Positions 27,892 to 39,860 of a stretch of DNA of 64,000 nt are shown here, one piece after another. Every line of letters begins with the position of its first letter. Position 1 is the first letter of the stretch. The DNA is from Leptospira noguchii serovar Panama str. CZ214 (GTDB lineage Bacteria; Spirochaetota; Leptospiria; Leptospirales; Leptospiraceae), in contig NZ_AKWY02000034.1 of NCBI RefSeq assembly GCF_000306255.2, positions 1 to 64,000 of the forward strand, in the 5' to 3' direction. A model generated the notes under the pieces. It worked only from the letters and a program-made list of their open reading frames with translations, did no database searches and was not told where the DNA came from. The translations under genes were made by a program, and so were the position numbers.

Positions 27892-27983
27892 TAATAAAAA
27901 GCCATCTCAAAAAAACTATTTTTAATTAAAACTTTAGACGGATATATGACTGGTTTTGACAGGGGTTGTAATTTGCTGGTTTG

Positions 27984-28017
27984 AAAATCATATTCAATAT
28001 TGATTGAATATGATTTT
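27984..28017. promoter_or_regulatory. Perfect 15-bp-stem hairpin in leader of membrane gene
   Basis: Arms AAAATCATATTCAAT and ATTGAATATGATTTT with loop ATTG, ending 76 bases before the ATG at 28094. It could be a factor-independent terminator of the kinase transcript (U-rich right end) or an operator; undecided. Confidence 0.55.
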
Positions 28018-28093
28018 GAAAATAATTTTTATTTTACCTTATATATATTTTTTAAATTTTGAAATATATATCAATTTTATAGAAGGTTATTTT

Positions 28094-28453
28094 ATGAAGG
28101 AACAAACGATTCGTTTGAGAAATGCGTTTTTGATAGGAGTTATAGTTGCGATTTTAGAAAGTTTGCTGGTTTTTTTGGCGGATCCAACTGCTTCGATTTG
28201 GATTTTGATTCAAGGAATGTTGTTTTGGTTTTCTTGCGGATTTGTAGCAACTTTAATAGAAATTGGATTTTCAAAAATGTTCAGCTCTATCGTGCTCACG
28301 GAATTGTTAAATTTACCTTGGTATATAGCACTTGTAGTAATTCCGAAACAGTATTCACATTTAATTCCTCTTATAGTAGCAAGTTTGATTTTTGGTGGAA
28401 TTATAGGTTTTCTGAATCGAATTTTAAAAACCCCAGTTCTTAAACTCGGTTAA
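28094..28453 (+). CDS. Small integral membrane protein
   Basis: A 119-aa protein with about four membrane helices (~12-32, 38-60, 70-88, 93-113). The start is ATG 28094, preceded by AGAAGG at a seven-base spacing; a TTG 90 bases earlier in frame lies in the upstream hairpin and is not used. The family is not recognised. It stands alone, with a repeat-rich gap after it. Confidence 0.65.
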   Translation: MKEQTIRLRNAFLIGVIVAILESLLVFLADPTASIWILIQGMLFWFSCGFVATLIEIGFSKMFSSIVLTELLNLPWYIALVVIPKQYSHLIPLIVASLIFGGIIGFLNRILKTPVLKLG

Positions 28454-29248
28454 TAAATTAATGTGAATTAACGCGAAAGGGAATAGTGCGAGTTTCAAAG
28501 TCTCGCCTTCTTGAATGCCGATCTTTAGAGAGGCATTCGCTAGTTTCTCGGGGTGTTACTCTGTAGGGCGTTTGACAGAGTGCGTTCTATTAAATCTAAA
28601 GAAGATTGTTGTATTATATTCCTATATACAATTTATTGATCAGACCTGAAAGTCCGGTCCGGTTGTCTGTGATAACTGGATTCGCCGAAATTTTCTTACG
28701 TCTAACTCGTAGTAAATTAGAAATGATGAATGTTCTAATGAAAGTTAGGAGGATATTTGAGTGTGTATTTTTCGTGTAGTAAATTTTAAAAAATCTGCTT
28801 ACTGTTTCTACTGAACTTTAAATTCAAAGTATTGATTTGTTTGAAAGGTTCTTGTATTTTGTTAAGTTAAAAATCGGATCAATCTTTGGAATTGTGGGAA
28901 ACTCTTACAAATCCTAAAAATCCGTCTCAAAAACTTAGAATAAAATCACTTTTGAATTTTTAGGTAAAATGTGGTAGTTCCCACAAAAACCATGATTTAC
29001 GGATTTTTAGCATTCTTTGTGTTATTAAAATTTCTATGTGAGTTTCTACATTTTTATAAAACCCAAAACGTCTCGCTTCTTGAACTTAAACTAACGTTAT
29101 TGCTGATTGTGTTTTAGATCGTTCGGAAAACCCCAGTGTAACAGTTTTTAAAACAAGTTATGGTCAAAACAAGCGGCGATAGAAACAAAATAGAAAGAAA
29201 TTTTTAAAGATCTTTTTTGAAAAGAATCGAAAAACTAGATTCAAAAAA
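28454..29248. repeat. Repeat-rich gap
   Basis: Holds family C copy 3 (28509-28702) and family A units around 28890-29060 (GTGGGAAACTCTTACA, GTAGTTCCCACAAAA). No gene is seen. Confidence 0.65.
28509..28702 (+). repeat. Family C dispersed repeat, copy 3
   Basis: 194 bp, from CTTGAATGCCGATCTTTAGA to GGATTCGCCGAAATTTTCTT. Matches copy 2 in the same orientation and copy 1 in reverse, with small indels. Confidence 0.82.
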
Positions 29249-30709
29249 TCACTTTTTACTTAAAAGAAAAAAGGTTTTCATTGGGCCTTTACCTTTCACC
29301 GGAATTACACCTCTTTCTTCAAATAAAAATAAGTCTTTAAGAGATTCATAAACTGCTTCTGAACAATGAATTCTGCCGGGTTCCCCGTGTGATTCCATTC
29401 TAGAGGCGGTGTTGACTGAATCTCCCCAAAGATCATAAACGAATTTATTCTTACCGATTACACCGGCTACTACGTCGCCCGTATGAATACCGATTCGAAT
29501 GTCAAATTCGTATTTCCAGGATTTCTGAAGATCTTTAAGCCCCTGAATCATATCGATTCCGGCTAACGCTATTTTTTCTACGTGGTCTTCGGTTGCGATT
29601 GGAATCCCGCCCGCCATCATATAACAGTCTCCAATGGTTTTAATTTTTTCGAGCTGATATTTACTGGCAATGTCATCGAAACAGGTGAAAATCTGATTTA
29701 AAATTTCTACAAGTTGATTGGGAGTAGGAATTTGAGTAGCAAGTTTGGAAAAACCTACAATGTCTGCGAACAAAACGGTCGATTTCTTAATATAATCCGC
29801 GATTACAACTTCTCCCGCTTTTAATCTTTCCGCAGTAGATTTAGGAAGGATGTTGAGTAAAAGACTTTCCGATTTTTGTCTTTCTTTTTCCAAGCCTTTG
29901 TTTAGAATATTAATCTTTTCTAAAGAATCTTTAAGCTCTCTGTTTCTTTTGGAGAGATTTTTATACGCGTCAGCGTTATCTACCCCTATGGCTACGTAGT
30001 TGGCTAAAGTTCTAAGAATGTTAAGTTTGTTTTCATTAAATTCATTTTTGTTAAAACTATGAATAGTCAAGATTCCGATAAACCTTTCCTCTACTTTCAA
30101 AGGAAGGTAAACCACCGAACTCGTTTTTTCACCGAAATGTTTCTGGATGACGGAAACATATCCCGGAAAATCTTTTTCGAGATCGTTTGTGATCAGCTCT
30201 TGATTATTATGATAACAAAAAGAAGAAGGATTGTCCTCGGTAAGAGAATCCACAGTAGGAGCGGGTGTATAACGACCTTCGATCAAACTAAACTTATATT
30301 TGATTTCGTTTTTTCCTTCTTCTATGATACCGAACGCTAAAACGTCCATAGAAAGCATTGATTTAGTATTTTCGTAAACGGAAGTCAAAATGATTTTAGG
30401 TTCCAGGCTGGCTGTTATCATCTGACCTATTTCACTCAACTGTTTTAGGTTTTGATAGGAAGAGACAAGTCTTTGATTGGAATCCTGAAGTTCCGTTTGG
30501 GTTTTGATCAAACGGTTTTGGGTGGAATCTCCGATCTTCATAAGTTTAGAAGACTGTTTTAGAAGGGATTCGTATGCTTCTCCTATTTTTCTCAGTTCTT
30601 CTATAAGATTTTCCTTATTTAGGGAATCATTATTATCTAGGATTTCGTTGACTTCTTTTAATAATTGAAATTCATTTTCAAAAAAGGAATTGAAGTCTTT
30701 TTGTTCCAT
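29249..30709 (-). CDS. GAF-domain class III adenylate/guanylate cyclase
   Basis: A 486-aa cyclase that should make cAMP (or cGMP). An N-terminal coiled coil (about 15-90) leads to a GAF domain (about 95-245), a second coiled coil with the usual LLLNILP linker, and the catalytic domain. Metal Asp residues are in FADIVGF (about residue 316) and IKTIGDCYMM; the Lys before TIGD and the Asp in VYDLWGDSVN suit adenine recognition, so ATP is the likely substrate. NTASRM is intact. It is the last gene of the operon with SiaC-like and SiaB-like proteins, 24 bases after siaC, which suggests it is their target in place of the diguanylate cyclase of the known Sia pathway. Confidence 0.93.
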   Translation of the reverse strand: MEQKDFNSFFENEFQLLKEVNEILDNNDSLNKENLIEELRKIGEAYESLLKQSSKLMKIGDSTQNRLIKTQTELQDSNQRLVSSYQNLKQLSEIGQMITASLEPKIILTSVYENTKSMLSMDVLAFGIIEEGKNEIKYKFSLIEGRYTPAPTVDSLTEDNPSSFCYHNNQELITNDLEKDFPGYVSVIQKHFGEKTSSVVYLPLKVEERFIGILTIHSFNKNEFNENKLNILRTLANYVAIGVDNADAYKNLSKRNRELKDSLEKINILNKGLEKERQKSESLLLNILPKSTAERLKAGEVVIADYIKKSTVLFADIVGFSKLATQIPTPNQLVEILNQIFTCFDDIASKYQLEKIKTIGDCYMMAGGIPIATEDHVEKIALAGIDMIQGLKDLQKSWKYEFDIRIGIHTGDVVAGVIGKNKFVYDLWGDSVNTASRMESHGEPGRIHCSEAVYESLKDLFLFEERGVIPVKGKGPMKTFFLLSKK

Positions 30710-30733
30710 GTAATTTTTTAAAGATACGTTATA

Positions 30734-31665
<932 letters not shown>

Positions 31666-31702
31666 TTCGTTTTATCATACTCCTATATTTTTGTTCGTCT
31701 GG

Positions 31703-32785
31703 TCAGACTCTAAATCCGATTAAAGTTATATCGTCTCTTTGAGTTTCTCCCGCTTGATATTCATCCAAAAAGGCCGCTAGTTGATTCTTTTGTTCGTATG
31801 CTGGCAAAGAGATAACGTTTTGCAAACGAGCGATTAATCCTTTACTCGTGATTCTTTGTCTTTGTGGATTTGGTTGATCCATAAATCCGTCTGTTGTAAG
31901 GTAAAACATGGCGGATTGCCCTTTTTCCAATTTCACTTCGTGCGTAGAATACGTTCTTGAAACTTCTTTTTGTCTTCCACCGATAGAGTGTTTATCTCCT
32001 TTGATCTCTTCGATATGATTATTCTTTGAGAAATAGAGGGGCCTTTTAGCTCCTGCAAATAATACTTTGTCTTCGTCAATTCGGCAAAAACAAATATCCA
32101 TTCCATCTGATGAGTTGGCTCCTAAAGTATCTTGTTTTAAGGCTTGGCGAACATTTCTATTTAAATGTTCTAAAACCTTTCCTGGATCTTTGATCCCTGC
32201 TTCGTTTACGATTTGGTTAAGCAAAGTATTTCCGATCATTGACATTAACGCACCTGGAACTCCGTGTCCAGTACAATCGACTGCAGCAAGAAAAATAGAT
32301 CCTTCTTTTTTACTGAACCAATAGAAGTCACCCGAAACGATGTCTTTGGGTCTAAATAGAACGAACTGATCTTTTAAATTTTTTGCAAGAATATCGTCTG
32401 ACGGAAGGATTGCCTGTTGAATATTTAAAGAATACGTAATACTATCTGTAATACGTTGGTTTTTAAGTTCAAGATCTGCGTTAGCTTGAGCCAATTCTCT
32501 GGTTCTTTCTCTAACTTTCTCTTCCATGTTCGAATAGAGTAACGCGTTGTCTATGGAGATCGCGGCTTGAGACGAAAGAATGTTCATGATCTGAAGACGA
32601 TCCGAAGTAAACGCACCTTCCGAAAGGTTGTTTTCTAAATAAAGAATTCCTGAAATCTCTCCTTGTTTGATAACTGGAGTACATAGGATTGATTTCGTTT
32701 TAAAATTTTTGATATATTCATCTTTATTAAACTTCTCGTCTTGGCTTGCGTTTCTTAAAACCAGATTTTCTTTGGTTCTTTCCAC
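31703..32785 (-). pseudogene. 3' part of frameshifted giant gene: GAF end + SpoIIE phosphatase (SiaA-like)
   Basis: A 360-codon frame carrying the second half of a GAF domain (ILCTPVIKQGEISGILYLENN ...), a coiled coil, and a SpoIIE/PP2C-type phosphatase: DIVSGDFYWF, AAVDCTGHGVPGALMSMIG and DDITLIGFRV hold the metal Asp residues. It would be the SiaA-like phosphatase for SiaC. The GTG at 32785 has no ribosome site and lies inside the GAF domain, so this is not an independent gene. It is the continuation of the frame at 32817-37052, separated by a 7-bp tandem duplication (32828-32841). If that copy is removed, a single 1780-aa protein results. Some expression by reinitiation or slippage cannot be excluded. 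Confidence 0.85.
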
Positions 32786-32816
32786 GTAGTAGATGAGAGA
32801 AATTGGAAGATTTTTA

Positions 32817-35800
32817 CTACTTCCAAGAGGAATTAGGAATTCCAGTTAATATTTCTACGTCGTCTTTGGAAATAGAACCTTCGGCTTCTACGTATAGTTT
32901 GCCTTCTTTTTTAAGAATGAGAACACCTCTTTGAGCTCCTGCATTTTCAATTACGATTTTCATCAATTTGTCCAAAAGATTTTCGAGTTTAATTTCTCCC
33001 GAAATCGCCGTGGAACTTTTTAAAACCGATTGAAGATCCAGAGTTTGACCCGAATAAATTTCGGTCGCTGTAGAAGTTGTGCTGGAAATCGTTCTATGAG
33101 TTCGCAACAAACCGGTACCTCTTTCTCGGATAAATTCTGGATACTTGGACTTGAGCATACTTTGTTTTAGATTGGCTCCCCAAAGACCGTAACGGTGGTA
33201 GGCTTCGTTGATAAATTCTCCCGCGATTTTTACACTTCCTTTAGAAAGCCAGAATAGAGCTGCGTTTTCGCAAGCCAGAGCTTCGTCGTTTTGAAATTCA
33301 TTTTTTCTAGCTTCTCGGATTGTGGCTTCGTAGGTTCTTGCTGCTTTCCAGTTTTTATATTCTAATCTTGCTAGTTCCGCTTCTACAAGAAGGTATTTAT
33401 GATAAAAGTTTTCGGGACAACTTTCCGCTAAGACGAGTAGTTGTTTCTGATTCTCTTGAATCTTTTTAACCAATTCCTTTTTACGATCTGGAGAAACTTT
33501 TTTATAGTTTGCGGCCAAGGCCAAAGAATACAAAAAGTTATATTCGAAAGGACCATACTGACCTCCTAAATACAGAATCATACCGTTGGTTTCTTCGGCT
33601 TCTTGAAGCGCTAGTTGGTATTCTCCATACATCAAAAGAGAACGAACCTTCATCACTTTAAAGGTGCAGATAGGAGCCAAACTTTGATGATCGTTGCATA
33701 GATCGATGTATTCTTTTTCCAGATATTCCGTAGAAGAAAAATCAAGATGACTTCCAGTTTCTCCTCTTAGGTTGGAAAGTATGAGTGTGGTTCCGAGGAT
33801 TGTATCAATCGCAAGATTGTTCTTCACTTTTCTGACAAACTTAAGTAGCTCGTTGATTTTAGGTTTTAGAATTTCTAGATTTTTTCCTTGAAATAAAACG
33901 TTAGAAGCGTCATTCATCGCGGCATAACTGCCGTGTAAAAATTCTCCGGAATCTAAAGCGGATTGAACACATTTGATATTGATTTCTTCCGAAAACTTTA
34001 GGTGTTTAACAAAAGAAGAAGAATAGTTGGCAAGAATATTTGCCGCCTTAGTATATCCTCCTGAGTTTATATATTTCTCACTGAGTTTAACCGCAAGTTC
34101 GCAAAAATCATAGGCTCCTTTGTAGTCGCCTTGGCCCACTAAAACCATACCGTAACAGGAATAACCGTAAGAGTCGGAAAGGTTTCCGAATTTCAAAAGA
34201 AGGTTTGCCATCTTCAAACAGATTACCGGAAAAAGTGCAGGTTCTTTATTGTAAGCCATAGGAATTGCACTGATCAAAAGATTGACCGCCCAAATATGGC
34301 TCGGTTCTGTCATCGTAGGAGCGTCTAACAGAGATGTTATGCTTCTATTTTTAAGATTTTTTTTGGCTTCTTCGAGTTCTTTTTTGACCACTTTGTCAAA
34401 ACCGGAAGTTGGAAGTTCTATACCCAGAGGTTTTAACGCTTTGATTACTGTTGGCATCGCTAGGTCGTATTTACCTTGTGCGGAATATTCAATCATTAGC
34501 AAGTTATACGCTTCTGCTTGTTCCACTGGAGTTTTTGCCTGTTTTAGAATATTCTGAATTGTTTCCTGAGATTCTTCAAAGTCTCCATTGAGATACAAAA
34601 CTTCCGCGAGTTCTTTATGAACCGCATACGAAAGATTGTATTCTTGGTTCCAACAGTCTTTTTCGGATTTACAAAGAGAGGAAAGAAGTTCTTTTGCTTG
34701 AACACAATACAGTTTGGAAGGTTTATAAGCCGCAGAGAGTTTTGCTTTTTGCGCGGCCTGAAGATTTAACTGAAGTAGTTTTCTTTTTTCAGAATTTTCG
34801 GTGATAAGACTGGAACCGGTATTCAGATGGTTTACTACGTCGAAGATAGAATCTTCCAAAGTTTTTTCGTTGAGGCTTTCAAGAAGAATCCTACCGATTT
34901 GAAGACGTAAGGATTGTTTTTGGTCATCGTTTAAAAGTTCGTAACTGGCTTGTTGAACTCTATCGTGTTGAAAACGAAATTGAATGGACTTAGCGATTTG
35001 AAAATTCTTATCTTGATTTTTTTCAATTTCAACCATGGAATCTACGAGACGATAATTGTCTCCTATGGGAACAATCAATTCCTCTTGCATGGTTTCCATA
35101 AGTGCTTCTGCGGTTTCTTTTAAAGTGGAGCCTAAAATTTTGGCTTGGATCGCAAGATCAAAATTACTTCCAATACAAGAAGCGAGTTTTAGGGTTTCTT
35201 GGGTTCTAGAAGGAAGTTTTTTGATCCTATTGACAAGTAACTCCACCACGTTATCCGAAATATTTGTGTTTTTAATTTTTTCCAAATTCCAGACCCATTT
35301 TCCTGAGTCTGTGGGACTTCCTTTTTGATAAGAGATGATTTCTTCCTTAGAAAGTTGTTTTAATAATTCATTGATGAAAAAAGGATTTCCTCTCGTTTTA
35401 GAATAGACTATCTCCGCAAAACTAAGAGTTTCTTCGGTAGGTCTGCGTAAACTGTCCGATAAAAGTTCGTTTACGTTTTCTAAACTTAAAGGTTTTAGAA
35501 GAATCTTATCTAGACGAAATCCTTCTTTTTCCAAACCACTAATCAGAGTCGAAAAGGGATGTGTGGAATCTACTTCGTTGTCTCTATATGCAAGTATTAA
35601 AAAAATATAATTTACGGAAGCGTCTTCGATCAGATTTTTGACTAGTTCAAGGGAGGGAGTATCCGCCCATTGTAAATCGTCTAAAAAGATGGCAAGAGGA
35701 TGATCCTGGTTTGCAAAGATCTTTATAAAATTCTGAAATACTAAATAAAAGCGGTTTGCGTTTTCTTGGGGGCCCAACTCGGTAACGGGAGGTTGTTCTC

Positions 35801-37052
35801 CTATGATAAACTCAAGTTCTGGTAAAACGTCTGTAATCACTTTACCGTTTGTACCTAGAGTGTCTTTGATTTTGTTTTTCCATTCTTCGATTCTTTCTGG
35901 AGATTCCGTAAGAATTTGTTCAATCAAATTGGAAAAAACCTGGATGATTGCACTGAAAGGAACATTACGATTATATTGATCAAATTTTCCAGAAATAGAA
36001 TATCCTTTCGATTCCGTAAGAGGTTTATTGATTTCTTTGACAAGAGAGGACTTACCAACTCCAGAGTAACCTGCGATCAAAACGATGCTAGGTCTACCGG
36101 TTTCTGTCATACGTTTGAATTCGTTTAACAACGCTTCTATGTAATCTTCTCTGCCGTAAAGTTTTTGAGGAATTTTAAATTCGTGAGAATAATCAGTGGA
36201 ACCAAGAGGAAAGGCGGGAGCGTCTCCCGATTCCAACCATTTGTTTTGAATGATTTCTAAATCGGCTTTTAGTCCTTCGGAAGTTTGGTATCTTTCTTCT
36301 GCGGTTTTAGAAAGAAGTTTTAAAACTACATGAGAAAGCGCTTCCGGAATTTCGTTTCGGATTTTACGGGGATCGATCGGGGATTTTGCAAGATGAAAGT
36401 GAACTAATTCCAAAAGGTCTTCGCTTTCAAAAGGAAGTTTTCCGGTAAGAAGTTCGTAGAAAGTGATACCTAAAGAATAAAAATCACTTCTATAATCCAC
36501 GGAACGATTCATTCTACCAGTTTGTTCTGGAGAAACGTAGTGAATGCTACCTTCTAAACGGTTTGGATTGGACCAAGAACTTTCTTCTTTAGAAAGTCGG
36601 GTGGAAATTCCAAAGTCTACAATTCTCAAAATATCTTCGTCCGGATTGAATATGATGTTGTCCGGTTTTAAATCTTTATGTATTACTTTTTTATTATGTA
36701 TTTCTCCAAGTTTTTCCGTAAGGTCGATCGCAATTTTAAAGAAGTCTTTTAGGTTTACCGGTCTTTTTTGGGAAAAATGTTTCAAGGATTGTCCTGGAAC
36801 GAACTCTAAAATGAGTATAAAACCTTCCGGAATTTTTTCCATTCCAAATGCACGAATCATTTTTTCGGAAGAAAGATGGCTTAGAATTTCATATTCGTTT
36901 CTAAGGTTGACTACGGCGGGATGTAATTCGTCTAAAATTGGAATATATTTGACTACAACCTCTGTTTTGTCTTTTGAACGTACGGCTTTGTAAACCTCTG
37001 TGGACGAATCCGTATTCATTCTATCTTTAATTTCGTAACCGTCTATTTTCAT
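32817..37052 (-). pseudogene. 5' part of frameshifted giant gene: Ser/Thr kinase + AAA + TPR + GAF start
   Basis: A 1411-aa open frame. Order: Ser/Thr protein kinase (about 1-270; VIHKDLKPDN catalytic loop, DFGIS, but the glycine loop is poor in Gly), an AAA/NTPase module (about 300-620; Walker A GYSGVGKSSL, Walker B FLDDLQWAD), long helical TPR-like repeats (about 700-1260), and the first half of a GAF domain at the C-terminus. It stops abruptly after GIPNSSWK. The GAF domain is completed in another frame downstream, where the SpoIIE phosphatase lies. It starts 24 bases after the KAS III gene. The N-terminal part alone could still be made, but it would lack the phosphatase. Confidence 0.88.
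32828..32841. repeat. 7-bp tandem duplication that breaks the giant gene
   Basis: AGGAATT twice on the plus strand (AATTCCT twice in the coding sense). Taking one copy away joins the two frames as GIP-LGSSKNLPIS with no other change. Confidence 0.9.
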
Positions 37053-37076
37053 ATATATTGATTTTCTTATATTCGT

Positions 37077-38045
37077 TCAAAGACGAAATAAGAGTCCTCC
37101 CCAGTAAAACCCGCCTCCGACGGCGGGAGTGAGGAATAAGTCTCCTTTTTTAAATTTTCCTTTATAATAATATTCTGATAAAACAATAGGGATGGAAGCC
37201 GCCGAAGTGTTACCCACTCTTTCAAAGTTCATTAGAATTTTCTCTTTTGGGAATTGAGTTCTTTTGAGTACGTCCTGTACTACCACGTCGGTTCCGGGAT
37301 GAGGAACCACCCAGTCTACGTCTTCTATCGTTAGACTATTTTTTTCTAAGAGTCTATCCATGGCTTTGAGTGTAAGATCCGCCGCGTTTGTGACTAGTTC
37401 CGGATAACTTTTAACGTAACTATTGGGAGGAGGACCGGTTACAATGATACCTGACAGATCTCCTTCGTCTTGAAGAAAGGAATCTATGATTCCGGAATTC
37501 GTGTTTCCGGTATGTTCTAAAAAAACTCCTGCAGCAGCGTCTCCTGCAGTAAATTCTCCGTAACCACCCATTCTGGTTCTGACGGAAAAACGTTCACTTC
37601 CAATTACAAGTGCGTTCTTAAATTTACCGGATTCTAAAAAAGCGGAAGCGGTTTGAACCCCATGAACGAATCCTGTACACGCTGTACTTACGTCAAAAGC
37701 GAGAGCGTTTGTTGTTCCAGAAAGTTTGGAGGCTTGTGGGGCTAAGTCGGGAAGATAATAACGATCGGTCCAGTTTGCTAAGATGTAAAGATCGACTTCT
37801 TCCGGTTTTTTTCCCGCGTCTTTTAATGCCATCTCCGCCACTTTAGAAGCCATAAACATAGGAGTTTCTGAATCATTGGCTCTTCTTCTTTCGTTGACTC
37901 CAATGTTGCCTATCACCGCTTTTTCGGCAGGGTGCATTTCTGGAAATTTCAAACGAGAGCGAATTTCTTCGTTAGTGACGATTTTTTCAGGAAGATAGTG
38001 ACCGAATCCGGTGATTTGGATACCGCTCTGATTTTTTCCGCTCAT
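37077..38045 (-). CDS. 3-oxoacyl-ACP synthase III family protein (FabH-like)
   Basis: A 322-aa KAS III-type condensing enzyme. The catalytic triad is visible: Cys in DVSTACTGFVHG (about residue 119), His in WVVPHPGTD (about 245) and Asn in ERVGNTSAAS (about 277). Such enzymes start fatty-acid or related chains from an acyl-CoA. It follows the CoA-transferase gene by 33 bases and precedes the giant kinase gene by 24. FabH proper is usually with other fab genes, so this may be a specialised paralog making a particular starter or signal lipid; that is inference. Confidence 0.88.
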   Translation of the reverse strand: MSGKNQSGIQITGFGHYLPEKIVTNEEIRSRLKFPEMHPAEKAVIGNIGVNERRRANDSETPMFMASKVAEMALKDAGKKPEEVDLYILANWTDRYYLPDLAPQASKLSGTTNALAFDVSTACTGFVHGVQTASAFLESGKFKNALVIGSERFSVRTRMGGYGEFTAGDAAAGVFLEHTGNTNSGIIDSFLQDEGDLSGIIVTGPPPNSYVKSYPELVTNAADLTLKAMDRLLEKNSLTIEDVDWVVPHPGTDVVVQDVLKRTQFPKEKILMNFERVGNTSAASIPIVLSEYYYKGKFKKGDLFLTPAVGGGFYWGGLLFRL

Positions 38046-38078
38046 AAGTGGCCTCTAGTAAATTCGAATATCATTTTA

Positions 38079-39860
38079 TTATGGAAGTCTTGTATATACC
38101 ATAAATTGTTCTATGTAAATCTTTTCTGGATCTAATTCGCGTAAAACGGTTAGTTCTTCCGCTGTCACGGGAGGTTCGTGTTTGAGAGGAATGTCCTCGT
38201 CCGGAGGAAGCCAGGAAGTATAGCGTAACACTGCTTCTTCGGGTTCCATCTCTTCGTCGGAAGGAGGTGAGATCCAATGGGAGAATTCGAATACGTGATC
38301 TGAGTTCGGAGTTCTTTGAAACCTTCCGAATTGACAGACTGCTTCCATGACTCTGTCCCCTACTGAGGTAATGTAGTTTACATGTTTTACGAATCTTCCT
38401 CGGTTGGCCTTGGCAACTACGATACAATCTGCTACCGCGGCGATGTCGTTGGCTCCTCCCGAACCAACTAAAAATTTTCCTTTGGAAGTTTTAGTGGAGT
38501 TGATATTACCGAACCAATCCACTTCTGCGGCTCCTAACACTCCTAAACAATGATCTGGAACTACTGTTCCTAAAATACTTGTAATGTCAGAAAGCATAGT
38601 GCAATCTTTTGCATGTAGTTGGCTAAAAAGAAAAACGTCTCCGGTATGTGGTTTCATAGAAAAAAAACCCAGTTCCGTGATGATCTTAACTTCAATCCCT
38701 TCTTTTTCTAAAAAACGGGCTGCGGTCCAAGCGGAAATATGAGCGGCACCGATACCGGCTAAAATCGTTTTGTAACCGTTGGATTTAACATATTCTTGAA
38801 TTGCTCTTGCTGCTAAAATAATCATTTGTTCAGAGTCGTTTACGGTTTTTGGATCTTCTAATTTGGTTATTTTGTTTTCTTTGGGAATCTGTTTTAGTTT
38901 TTTAAGACGAGAAATTCCTACACGTTCTAAATATTCTGTGTGACCACCCTTTAAGTTTACAAAATCTGCATACCATTTTTCTGCACGGGAAGGAGCGTTT
39001 GCTGCTTCGTTGGCTCCTATCTGAAATTCGTAGTCGTCTAAATAGGTAGAAAGTTCTGCAAAAGCTGGAATTCCAGGGAGGTTATAGACTCTAAGAGATT
39101 GAGGATGGGCTCCAAATTCGGCAATGGAAACGGCTTTGACTCGATTTCCTGGAATGGAAACAAGTTCTGGAGGAATGGAACCTTTAGGAACGATTTTTTC
39201 CACAGTAGCAACTACACCTTGTTTGGCGGAAAGCGCTCCCCAGTAACCTTCACCACTAGGAGGACAAAGAACCAGATTTCCTTCTTCGTCTCCAACCACA
39301 GCGTGTAAAAGTGTAAGGTCCGGGTTTAAGGGAAGAATATAAACTAGATCTACTCCTTTTTTACCTTTATAATTTGGAGAATGGGAACCGTTGATACCTT
39401 GGTATTTTGGGTCTGGAAGTAAAAAAGCCGTTTTGCCTAACTTATCTAAAATTAGATCGCTACCTAAAAGAGAGTTTGTGATAAAACCTGGAAGACGCAT
39501 TGCCCCGGCCATCAATCTTTGAACGATACTAAGGAGAGACCAAAGTTCCAGCTCGAACGGTTTCCCTTCTAATAAATTAGAATATAATGAATTAGGAGCG
39601 GGTTTAGGATAATTGTCTCCCGCAAAACCGGTGATCATTTTTTTTACTACTTTAGAGATTGTAAGAGCGTGCGCGCTGGAATGAATTCCGGCCATACTAA
39701 TTACAAATTCCGGATTTGAATATTGGAAACAACGAGCAAGAGAATAGATGAGAGCATTTGGCCTGGACATGGTTGCGGAAAGGTGCAGATACATTTTAGG
39801 TTGCACCGTTTCACGGATCATCTCGTCAGGATTTTGAAAGATCTTCGCGTTTTTTTCCAA
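38079..39860 (-). CDS. Fused acyl-CoA:carboxylate CoA-transferase (family I)
   Basis: A 593-aa protein in which both family I CoA-transferase halves are fused. The alpha part lies at about 1-300 (AGAMRLPGFITNSLLGSD and similar), and the beta part at about 330-560 (AGIGAAHISAWTAARFL; the Glu in ITELGFFS is the likely covalent residue; GSGGANDIAA). It resembles glutaconate/3-oxoadipate-type transferases in layout. It is the first gene of the long minus-strand run leading to the Sia module. Expected role: activating a carboxylic acid to its CoA ester, perhaps for the KAS III next door. The substrate is unknown. Confidence 0.82.
   Translation of the reverse strand: MEKNAKIFQNPDEMIRETVQPKMYLHLSATMSRPNALIYSLARCFQYSNPEFVISMAGIHSSAHALTISKVVKKMITGFAGDNYPKPAPNSLYSNLLEGKPFELELWSLLSIVQRLMAGAMRLPGFITNSLLGSDLILDKLGKTAFLLPDPKYQGINGSHSPNYKGKKGVDLVYILPLNPDLTLLHAVVGDEEGNLVLCPPSGEGYWGALSAKQGVVATVEKIVPKGSIPPELVSIPGNRVKAVSIAEFGAHPQSLRVYNLPGIPAFAELSTYLDDYEFQIGANEAANAPSRAEKWYADFVNLKGGHTEYLERVGISRLKKLKQIPKENKITKLEDPKTVNDSEQMIILAARAIQEYVKSNGYKTILAGIGAAHISAWTAARFLEKEGIEVKIITELGFFSMKPHTGDVFLFSQLHAKDCTMLSDITSILGTVVPDHCLGVLGAAEVDWFGNINSTKTSKGKFLVGSGGANDIAAVADCIVVAKANRGRFVKHVNYITSVGDRVMEAVCQFGRFQRTPNSDHVFEFSHWISPPSDEEMEPEEAVLRYTSWLPPDEDIPLKHEPPVTAEELTVLRELDPEKIYIEQFMVYTRLP

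Larger units (their letters stand above)
27738..28093. other. Gap with MITE-like copy and a long hairpin
   Basis: Contains a family B copy at 27788-27891 and a perfect 15-bp-stem hairpin at 27984-28017; no further gene. Confidence 0.6.

Noticed and set aside
28004..28093. Longer N-terminus (TTG at 28004) for the membrane protein
   Set aside because: That start lies within a perfect hairpin; ATG 28094 has AGAAGG at correct spacing.
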